This document shows positions 1 through 4,942 of a DNA stretch of 5,776 nucleotides, one piece after another. The first letter of the stretch is position 1, and the number at the start of each line of letters is the position of its first letter. Below the pieces are notes generated by a model. That model worked only from the letters and a program-made list of their open reading frames with translations, ran no database searches and was not told the DNA's origin. The position numbers were made by a program, and so were the translations under genes. The DNA comes from a bacterium (lineage in GTDB: Bacteria > Cyanobacteriota > Vampirovibrionia > Obscuribacterales > Obscuribacteraceae), in contig JAUIJG010000338.1 in the NCBI GenBank assembly GCA_030431355.1, positions 1-5,776 on the forward strand, written 5' to 3'.

Positions 1-444
1 AGATTGATTAGTTATTTCACCGTGGCGATGCTGCTCTTGCCACCTTTATTTCTAGGTATGCCGAGAATCTATGAGGCTCTGACCGATACCAATCGCCCTG
101 TAGCAGTTTTAATAATTTTAGTCATTCTCTCTCTGTTTCTCGCTTGGCTTGCCCATTTCCCCACCACTATCAGAACTTCCCGGGGAGATGAACTCCTCCG
201 TCATCTCCAGGATGAAAACAGAGGACTTTATACATCTGCCGGCACCAGCCAGTCAACGGTTAGCTCGGAGGACATGTTACTTGCTGTCTCCTTGTTTGGA
301 CCACTGATGATGGTGGCACCATCTTCTTCAATAATGAAGAGCTATTTTTCACCAGCCTCCCTTTCTGATTCCGGTGGTTATTCCAGTTGTTCTGGCTGCG
401 GTGGCTGTGGCGGTTGCGGCGGCTGTGGTGGTTGCGGTGGCTGA
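1..444 (+). CDS. TIGR04222-like membrane protein with C-terminal Cys-Gly-Gly tail (5' partial)
   Basis: The frame is open to the left edge (the codon at 1-3 is Arg and the first possible start is a TTG at 4), so the N-terminal part is missing. Counting from codon 4, three hydrophobic stretches are visible at about residues 4-19, 33-52 and 91-106. The segment after the second contains TSRGDELLRHLQ. The third, LLAVSLFGPLMM, is followed by a Ser/Gly linker and a tail of six C-x-G triplets (residues 129-146) ending at the stop. A short 'SRG..LL..L' segment, a final membrane helix and a Ser/Gly/Cys low-complexity end match my memory of the TIGR04222 family; this assignment is from recall, not a search. 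The stop (442-444) lies about 20 nt before the likely start of the DUF692 gene, so the two are probably co-transcribed. The tail is a plausible substrate of that enzyme (inference). An alternative is a metal-binding Cys-rich tail without modification. Confidence 0.8.
   Translation, partial: RLISYFTVAMLLLPPLFLGMPRIYEALTDTNRPVAVLIILVILSLFLAWLAHFPTTIRTSRGDELLRHLQDENRGLYTSAGTSQSTVSSEDMLLAVSLFGPLMMVAPSSSIMKSYFSPASLSDSGGYSSCSGCGGCGGCGGCGGCGG
388..441 (+). repeat. In-frame 9-nt repeat encoding Cys-x-Gly triplets
   Basis: Six consecutive 9-nt units encode C-S-G followed by five C-G-G, ending directly at the TGA. Third-codon positions vary (TGT/TGC, GGT/GGC), so the units are not identical at DNA level although the peptide is perfectly regular. 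This suggests that the peptide repeat is under selection, rather than this being a fresh DNA slippage product. The other forward frame reads the same bases as an Ala/Val-rich stretch. Confidence 0.9.
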
Positions 445-448
445 GACC

Positions 449-454
449 CGGGAG
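449..454 (+). promoter_or_regulatory. Candidate ribosome binding site for the DUF692 gene
   Basis: CGGGAG lies just after the stop of the preceding gene. It is 9 nt from a TTG at 464 and 3 nt from a TTG at 458, so its spacing favours 464. It is a moderate, not perfect, Shine-Dalgarno match. Confidence 0.4.
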
Positions 455-463
455 TTATTGGCT

Positions 464-1288
464 TTGGATGGTCTTGGAGTCGCCTTTCGACCTGAACTGG
501 CAATGCATATTGAAAGACGCAAAGACCTTGGTTTTATCGAGATACTGGCTGAAAATCACTTCCTGGATAAGGAGCCGGAGCCTGCTATATTGCAGCTCAG
601 ACGAAGGGGAGTAAAAGTTGTATTGCACTCGATAGGGCTTTCCCTGGGTGGTGCCGAGCTTCCTTCAAAAGCGTATATGAATGAGCTGAACAGAGTGGCT
701 GAGATGTACGAAGCTTGCTTGATAAGTGATCATCTCGCTTTCGTTCGTTCCGGAGGATTTGAGTCCGGTCACTTGCTCCCGGTAAAGCGGACCGATGAGA
801 CACTGAAAGTGCTCATCGAAAATATCTCCTACGCCGTTGAATTCCTTCGCTTACCTTTAGCCATGGAGAATATCGCCTCTTACATAGAATGGCCAGAAAA
901 CACCATTCCTGAGTTAGAGTTTTTCAGAGCTGTTTTTGAATCTGTCGAGTGCCGTATGCTTCTCGACGTATCGAATCTTCTTGCCAACGCAATCAATCTG
1001 GGATTTTCTGCGGCGGACTATTTGAAGAGACTCCCTCGGGAGAGAGTCGCTTATATTCATGTCGCCGGGGGGCAGGTCAGAGCCGGTCTCTATCATGACA
1101 CCCATGCCCATCCGATAAATGGAAATGTGATAGAGACCCTAGGTCTCGCTTTGGAGACTGGGGTTTCACCGGCCGTTCTTCTGGAGAGAGATGATCACTT
1201 TCCTGACGAGGAGAGCCTGGACAGGGAATTGACTCAGGTCTGCACGATAATGCGGAAATTCACCAGGGCGGATCTTTTAGTAAGGTGA
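464..1288 (+). CDS. DUF692 family multinuclear non-heme iron oxidative enzyme (MNIO)
   Basis: The product is a TIM-barrel DUF692 protein of 274 aa, the usual size for the family. Known members (MbnB, TglH, bufferin enzymes) use two or three irons and O2 to remodel Cys residues in ribosomal peptides. Family blocks appear in order: GLGVAFRPE (residues 3-11), EILAENHF (26-33), LHSIGLSLGG (54-63), SDHLAF (88-93), MENIASY (134-140), LLDVSNLLANAINLG (166-180), IHVAGG (198-203), HDTHAHP (211-217) and LLERDDHFP (239-247). Probable metal ligands are H55, H90, E135, D168, H199, D212, H214 and E241, with N171 at the variable third-iron position. I chose TTG 464 because the family block starts there and CGGGAG lies 9 nt upstream. 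TTG 458 or GTG 437 are possible. The longest frame, from GTG 374, would add an Ala/Val leader that is only the Cys-tail repeat in another frame. The stop overlaps the next gene's start (GTGA). Family assignment is firm; the substrate is inferred. Confidence 0.9.
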   Translation: MDGLGVAFRPELAMHIERRKDLGFIEILAENHFLDKEPEPAILQLRRRGVKVVLHSIGLSLGGAELPSKAYMNELNRVAEMYEACLISDHLAFVRSGGFESGHLLPVKRTDETLKVLIENISYAVEFLRLPLAMENIASYIEWPENTIPELEFFRAVFESVECRMLLDVSNLLANAINLGFSAADYLKRLPRERVAYIHVAGGQVRAGLYHDTHAHPINGNVIETLGLALETGVSPAVLLERDDHFPDEESLDRELTQVCTIMRKFTRADLLVR

Positions 1289-1836
1289 AAACAAATAGTA
1301 AAGTGAAATCGAATTCTGAAATAAGAAGCAAAATGAAAGCGGAGCAGACATTGATGCTCAGAGCGCTTCATGGTCTTGAAGAAATTCCTCCAGGTTTTAA
1401 CTACCAGCGATTCCGCTCTCTCAAGCAGACTTTGCGAATAAAACGATTGAAAGCGGTGAGGAAGTCCTGGCCAATTTTGGATCAGTTGCTCAAGGATGAT
1501 TTTGAGAGTTGCTTTGATTCCTACGCCAAAATTCATGGTTGCCCCGCCTATCACGGGGGATTGTTTGATGGAAGAATGTTTGTCAGATTTTTGAGAAGGC
1601 GTCGTCTATTGCCTGATCATCTCGAGCAACGCGCTCATCCTAATCATATTGCTGAACCAGAGCAACGCGCTCATCCTGATCATCTCGCTGAACTCGACCA
1701 ACGCGCTCAACAGGTTCTTTTAAAACAGCTGGCAAGTTTTGATGGCGAGTTTAGAATTTCGGGAAGACGATTGATGCGAAGAACTGAGCTGGAAAGATGG
1801 TTTTATAAACTGGTTCTAATATGGCGGCGACCCTGA
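1285..1836 (+). CDS. Basic protein, putative MNIO partner (DUF2063/MbnC-like region)
   Basis: This 183-aa Arg/Lys-rich protein starts at a GTG overlapping the DUF692 stop by 4 nt, so its translation is very likely coupled. An ATG at 1333 (residue 17) is an alternative start with weak upstream purines. Residues 50-104 (RIKRLKAVRKSWPILDQLL, then F..CFDSYAKIHGCPAY and GRMFVRFLRRR) follow the pattern of the N-terminal region of DUF2063-type partners of DUF692 enzymes: basic helix, 'fP.l..ll....F....Y...hp', then 'F..FL'. The similarity is by eye and distant. Residues 114-142 carry a 12-aa tandem repeat. The C-terminal part (DGEFRISGRRLMRRTELERWFYKLVLIWRRP) is basic and unassigned. Family partners are thought to bind the leader or substrate and aid the oxidative enzyme, which suits the position here. 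I see no signal peptide. Gene reality is near certain; function is inferred from context. Confidence 0.8.
   Translation: MKTNSKVKSNSEIRSKMKAEQTLMLRALHGLEEIPPGFNYQRFRSLKQTLRIKRLKAVRKSWPILDQLLKDDFESCFDSYAKIHGCPAYHGGLFDGRMFVRFLRRRRLLPDHLEQRAHPNHIAEPEQRAHPDHLAELDQRAQQVLLKQLASFDGEFRISGRRLMRRTELERWFYKLVLIWRRP
1624..1710 (+). repeat. 36-nt tandem repeat inside the MNIO partner gene
   Basis: There are two full 36-nt units (1624-1659 and 1660-1695) and a 15-nt partial one. They encode EQRAHPNHIAEP, EQRAHPDHLAEL and DQRAQ. The codons for QRA (CAACGCGCT) are identical in all three, and CCTGATCATCTC just before the array (1612-1623) recurs inside unit 2. Such high DNA identity points to recent in-frame duplication. 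The insert is hydrophilic and His/Glu/Arg-rich, and probably lengthens a linker or surface loop between the two halves of the protein. Confidence 0.85.
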
Positions 1837-2000
1837 GCGACTTCAAGTTCGCCGACAAAATCTCCTCTACTTGCAATTCTCTTCTAGCGAAGCGAACGTG
1901 TTCTTTTCCCTTGCTTCCTTGCTTCCTTGGTACTTTGCTTGCTTCTTTCCTTCTTTTTTATTCAATATTCTTCTCTTTTGACGCTTACTCGTCTTTTAGA
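1837..2000 (+). other. Pyrimidine-rich, G-poor 3' region after the MNIO operon
   Basis: No convincing gene is present. From about 1860 to 1980 the plus strand is strongly C/T-rich. It includes TTGCTTCC twice in tandem (1911-1926) and related TTGCTTGCTTC and CTTTCCTTC runs. A C/U-rich, G-poor transcript downstream of a stop codon is the kind of sequence Rho loads on, so this could be a rut site for the plus-strand operon (inference). Alternatively it is simple low-complexity DNA. Confidence 0.4.
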
Positions 2001-2043
2001 GATCAAAACAAAAGAGGCTTCCTCATTGAGAAAGCCTCTCTTT
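2001..2043 (-). terminator. Intrinsic terminator, strong for the minus strand and weak for the plus strand
   Basis: AGAGGCTT (2013-2020) pairs perfectly with AAGCCTCT (2032-2039). A short CTC/GAG pairing continues the stem inside. Read on the minus strand, the stem is followed by TTTGTTTTG, a good U-tract, about 55 nt after the stop of the ribbon-helix-helix-like gene. Read on the plus strand it is followed only by CTTTAATTG, so it is weaker there. It lies between convergent genes and may serve both. Confidence 0.8.
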
Positions 2044-2053
2044 AATTGATCTC

Positions 2054-2072
2054 TTCAGGATTTACTCCTGAA
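2054..2072. other. Small inverted repeat between convergent genes
   Basis: TTCAGGA (2054-2060) and TCCTGAA (2066-2072) form a perfect 7-bp stem with a 5-nt loop. It sits about 20 nt past the stop of the minus-strand gene and just before the stronger terminator. No long U-tract follows on either strand, so it may be an accessory stem or an mRNA 3'-end stabiliser. Confidence 0.5.
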
Positions 2073-2093
2073 ATTTACCTCGTGATTTTCCGA

Positions 2094-2798
2094 TTAGTTA
2101 CCGGAATTCCACTCACGCACCGGGAACGGAGCGGGAGCAGTTGTTTGCTCACGCTGCTGCTCAGTCACGGGCTGCTGAACCGGCTGTTGAACAGGCTGAT
2201 GTACAGGCTGTTGAATAGGCTGGTATACAGCGGGCTGGGGCTGAGGCGGTGCGAAAGAAGTCTGGGGTTGCTCAACAGGAGCTTGATGCTGTTGGATAGG
2301 CGCAGGCTGTTGAATAGGCTGCGGCTGTTGAACATGCATTTGAGCTTGTTGTGCTTGCCATGCGGAAAGATTGAAGTTCTTGAAGGACTCTTCAATGATT
2401 CCGGACTTCTCGCGAAGTAGGTACTCGATGTAGTCACCGCGGCTCATTCTAGAAGCTGCGACTTGCTCATCAAGCAATCTGTGAGCCATTGGGGTCACGC
2501 AAACAGCAGTGGTTGTGCCTCTGTTCTTTCCGAAGAAGAAAGACTTGGCACCACCTTTGGGACCAGTTTGCTTTAACGAAGCAGGCAGTCTCAGCGGAGG
2601 CATGCCGGCGCGCTCACGGATGAGCATTTCGACATAGTCGCCGTTGGAAACGCCAGCATTGGCAGCTTGCTCTTTGAGCAGTTGACGGCCAAGGGCAGTT
2701 AAGTTAAAGGAAACCGAACCTGATTCTTTGCCAGGAAAACGTGAACGCCGTGGCGAGGTGGTTTTTGGTGTGGTGTTATTTTGGACCGTTGTGTTCAT
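2094..2798 (-). CDS. Tandem ribbon-helix-helix-like protein with Q/P-rich tail
   Basis: The product is 234 aa. A basic N-terminal segment (residues 11-24, SPRRSRFPGK) precedes two related units at residues 27-65 and 95-133. They align without gaps over 39 residues with 15 identities, counted by hand, centred on LLxEQ and GDYxExLxRE. Each has a short beta-like strand, a helix ending near G/S, then a second helix with GDYIEYLLRE, the layout of ribbon-helix-helix (MetJ/Arc-like) DNA-binding domains. The two units could form an intramolecular dimer. Residues about 146-215 are Gln/Pro-rich and probably disordered, with xQPV tetrads; the end is APFPVREWNSGN. The start is fixed, because an in-frame TAA lies directly before the ATG. 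No clear Shine-Dalgarno is present. The gene stands alone, with a terminator after its stop. A DNA-binding regulator or nucleoid-associated role is inferred; I do not recognise a named gene. Confidence 0.8.
   Translation of the reverse strand: MNTTVQNNTTPKTTSPRRSRFPGKESGSVSFNLTALGRQLLKEQAANAGVSNGDYVEMLIRERAGMPPLRLPASLKQTGPKGGAKSFFFGKNRGTTTAVCVTPMAHRLLDEQVAASRMSRGDYIEYLLREKSGIIEESFKNFNLSAWQAQQAQMHVQQPQPIQQPAPIQQHQAPVEQPQTSFAPPQPQPAVYQPIQQPVHQPVQQPVQQPVTEQQREQTTAPAPFPVREWNSGN
2166..2225 (-). repeat. 12-nt repeat encoding xQPV/I tetrads in the Q/P tail
   Basis: Five consecutive tetrads, YQPI-QQPV-HQPV-QQPV-QQPV (residues 192-211), are encoded by near-identical 12-nt units. Related QQP motifs continue towards residue 157. 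The plus-strand reading (Leu/Asn/Arg repeats) is an artefact of this repeat. Confidence 0.85.
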
Positions 2799-3206
2799 TT
2801 AGTTTTCGGCATCAGGTAACTACTTATCATTTAAATATGTAATTCCTTTTGCCTCTCCTCCTTTATCAAATAACACGGAATCCGACTGGTACAGCAATTT
2901 TGAATTTGGCAGCGAAAGCCACCACTTCCAACGCACAGCCATTGACTTTTGCCTAGCAATTAGCCAATGAGGTTAAGGAAACCGTTGACTCCTGACTTGT
3001 TCAATCGCCAACTATCCGGAGCGATACTCCAGATCGTCACCCTTAGCACTTACCCTTTTAAAAGTAGGTTTTTAGAATGAACCTGGCAACCCTTTCCAAG
3101 ACCTTGATTATAGAGCAAAACACACCAAATTTGATGGTAGTCATGTATTACTTCTCTTTCATAGACTGAGGCTTTTGAGCGCATGACAACCGGTGAAGCC
3201 AGTATC
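2799..3206. other. Intergenic region of about 400 bases with no supported gene
   Basis: This stretch lies upstream of the tandem ribbon-helix-helix-like gene and downstream of the divergent PAP2 gene, both on the minus strand. It must hold the promoter of the former, but I find no convincing -35/-10 pair. A perfect Shine-Dalgarno-like AAGGAGG lies on the minus strand (complement of 2857-2863), without a start codon at usable distance. An 11-codon minus-strand frame (2830 down to 2795) ends in ATGA, overlapping the start of the downstream gene. Small symmetric elements are GGAG/CTCC at 3018-3030 and the palindrome CTTTTAAAAG at 3055-3064. I see no tRNA, CRISPR or mobile element. Confidence 0.6.
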
Positions 3207-3773
3207 TTATCCGGTTATAAAGTACTGAAGCGTAAGTATATTGAAGAGCCATGCGATAAGCGATCCAAAAATAGCTCCGACCAAAACTTCGAAAGGGGTA
3301 TGTCCTAGGAATTCTTTAATCCGTTCTGAGCTGAGGTGAGGATGCTCGGAAAACAGCTCGGTCAACATTTCGTTTAGAACCTTGGCTTGAAGTCCTACCG
3401 TCCTCCTGACGCCCGCTGCGTCGTACATGACGATGATCGCCAGGCAGAGCGCGATGGCAAATGAGACTGAGTTAAAGGTTTCGATAAGTCCCACTGTGAC
3501 TGCCATTCCCATGGTGCAGCTGGAATGACTGGAGGGCATGCCACCTGTTTTGGCTATGATTCTCAGGTCCAATTTCCCGGTCTTAATCAGCTTTGTGACC
3601 ACTTTTACCGATTGGGCCAGGGTGCTGGCCAATATTGTGACCAACACCACCTGCCAGCCTCGCTGGTCCACATTAGCCGTGTCGACACTCTGAACCGCCA
3701 GGGTTTGTCCGGCGCCCAGGGAGGAGCAGATTGTGCCGAGAGACGTTAAAAATGATAAGTCCGATAAGTCCAT
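3207..3773 (-). CDS. Divergent PAP2 (DUF212) family membrane protein
   Basis: From the ATG at 3773 the protein is 188 aa. DUF212 blocks are clear: AQSVKVV (53-59), TGGMPSSHSS (76-85), VMYDAAGVRRTVGLQAKVLN (115-134) and LGHTPFEVLVGAIFG (156-170). Hydrophobic segments lie at about 41-53, 87-117 and 160-184. The family is distantly related to PAP2 acid phosphatases and is thought to sit in the membrane; PSSH and GHTP carry the His residues reminiscent of the PAP2 site. The substrate is unproven. It follows a polyprenyl diphosphate synthase by 33 nt, which suggests a prenyl-phosphate substrate (inference). A TTG at 3800 would add nine residues, but the ATG is the more ordinary choice; neither has a strong Shine-Dalgarno. 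About 35 extra N-terminal residues precede the family core, which usually begins close to the start. This is the last gene of the minus-strand operon. Confidence 0.9.
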   Translation of the reverse strand: MDLSDLSFLTSLGTICSSLGAGQTLAVQSVDTANVDQRGWQVVLVTILASTLAQSVKVVTKLIKTGKLDLRIIAKTGGMPSSHSSCTMGMAVTVGLIETFNSVSFAIALCLAIIVMYDAAGVRRTVGLQAKVLNEMLTELFSEHPHLSSERIKEFLGHTPFEVLVGAIFGSLIAWLFNILTLQYFITG

Positions 3774-3806
3774 GGTTGTTCTAAAAATCCAAAATCCCAA
3801 ACAGAA

Positions 3807-4916
3807 TTAGCTGGTCCTAACTATTGCAAACTCGAGCAGCTGGGAAAGGACCGGGAACTCCTGGCTGTCAAGATTATAATTGATCAATATTTGTCTACCT
3901 TCTTCATGAAGGCTTTCAAGTTTCTTCCGAGCGCCATCCACGCCGAATACTTTTATCCAGGTGGCTTTGTCTGATCTCTCGTCTTTCCCCGGTGTCTTGC
4001 CAAGGGTTTTGATATCACCGGTGACATCGAGAAGATCGTCGGCAATCTGGAATGCAAGACCAAGTAATTCTCCAAAGCGGTCGATACCGTCAAGTTGCTC
4101 TTCTGACGCCCGGGCAATTCTTGCCCCAGCCCACAGGGAGTATTTAATCAGCGCTCCTGTCTTTCTCGAGTGAATTATTTTCACCGTCTCTGGTGTTATA
4201 GCTTTTTCATAATTCTCGGAGGAGCTCAGGGACTCCAGGCTGACGGCATCTCTTTCCGCCATTGCCAGTACATTCTCGTCCACAGCCTCCGGCAGGTTTA
4301 GTTGTCCCGTATATATAAGATCAAAAACTTGACCGCCGACCATGCCCTCAGCGCCGGTGGCCCGGGTGAGACCCCTCACCACATCCAGGAGAAGGGCACG
4401 TTCTATTGAGAAAGGTGAATGGACGATGATTGTCTCCACTGCTTGCATAAGCAAGGCATCGCCGGCAAGCAGAGCGATGGCATCGCCGAAGACTTTGTGA
4501 TTAGTAGGTCTTCCCCGCCTCAAGTCGTCATTGTCCAGGCAGGGAAGGTCATCATGGACGAGACTCATGGCGTGGACCATCTCAATCGCGCAAGCCACCG
4601 GTAGAATCTCATCAAGGCAACTATCGCCTTCTTTCAAATTTCTGGAATTTTGCAATTCCCGTGAATCCTGGGACCTTACTACACCAGGACTCTGGCTATT
4701 GATCTCTTTTATAGACTCGAAGGAAGCAAGGGCTAGAAGAGCCCTCAGGCGCTTGCCGCCGGCAAGAACGGAATAGCGCATGCTCTTGTACAAAAGGTCC
4801 GGATCTTTCCCCGTCAAAAAACGATCCAGCCCTTCTTCAATAAGCTCTTTGCGCAAACTTACATAGTCGGTGAAAGATTTTTTTGTCGGCGTCGGCATGG
4901 ATTTGCTGGGTGGCAT
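3807..4916 (-). CDS. crtE: Polyprenyl diphosphate synthase (GGPP/FPP synthase type)
   Basis: The enzyme condenses isopentenyl diphosphate with allylic diphosphates to give C15-C20 prenyl diphosphates for quinones, carotenoids or lipids. Landmarks are GGKRLR (53-58), the first Asp-rich motif DDLPCLD (122-128) with NDDLRRGRPTNHK after it, MVGGQ (192-196), KTGAL (252-256) and the second Asp-rich motif DDLLD (293-297) followed by TLGKTPGKD. The DDLPCLDNDDLRRG form and MSLVH before it resemble bacterial, cyanobacterial and plastid type GGPP synthases, but chain length cannot be fixed by eye. At 369 aa it is about 60-70 longer than usual, due to two insertions: about residues 70-100, hydrophilic, between GGKRLR and the first motif, and about 207-243 between GGQ and KTG. 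Starts at codon 1 or Met7 are both possible; no clear Shine-Dalgarno is seen. It lies 26 nt after an unknown membrane protein gene and 33 nt before the divergent PAP2 gene, in one apparent operon. Confidence 0.92.
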   Translation of the reverse strand: MPPSKSMPTPTKKSFTDYVSLRKELIEEGLDRFLTGKDPDLLYKSMRYSVLAGGKRLRALLALASFESIKEINSQSPGVVRSQDSRELQNSRNLKEGDSCLDEILPVACAIEMVHAMSLVHDDLPCLDNDDLRRGRPTNHKVFGDAIALLAGDALLMQAVETIIVHSPFSIERALLLDVVRGLTRATGAEGMVGGQVFDLIYTGQLNLPEAVDENVLAMAERDAVSLESLSSSENYEKAITPETVKIIHSRKTGALIKYSLWAGARIARASEEQLDGIDRFGELLGLAFQIADDLLDVTGDIKTLGKTPGKDERSDKATWIKVFGVDGARKKLESLHEEGRQILINYNLDSQEFPVLSQLLEFAIVRTS

Positions 4917-4942
4917 GATACTAATCTGTGGGTCTAAACTGG

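Noticed and set aside
387..614. Trp/Leu/Arg-rich plus-strand frame over the Cys-tail repeat
   Set aside because: It is the third-frame reading of the 9-nt repeat, with no family resemblance and full overlap with the DUF692 gene.
1234..1554. Minus-strand 106-codon frame opposite the partner gene
   Set aside because: It is antisense to two well-supported coupled genes, with no recognisable motif or start signal.
1624..1710. CRISPR-like or mobile repeat
   Set aside because: The units are directly adjacent without spacers and keep the reading frame, so this is an intragenic tandem duplication.
1821..2045. Plus-strand 74-codon frame with a hydrophobic centre
   Set aside because: It overlaps the end of the partner gene, lacks a ribosome binding site, and its hydrophobic part is just translation of the pyrimidine-rich tract. 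It runs through the terminator stem.
2046..2420. Plus-strand frame with Leu-Asn-Arg repeats
   Set aside because: It is the antisense reading of the QQPV repeat in the ribbon-helix-helix-like gene; the opposite strand has the coherent domain structure.
2799..2920. Sigma-70 promoter for the ribbon-helix-helix-like gene
   Set aside because: TTGATA and TTGCTG on the minus strand resemble -35 boxes, but no -10 element lies at 16-18 nt from either, so no site is claimed.
3189..3216. AACCGG/CCGGTT hairpin at the end of the divergent PAP2 gene
   Set aside because: The 6-bp stem has a 16-nt loop, overlaps the coding end and has no U-tract, so it is not a credible terminator.
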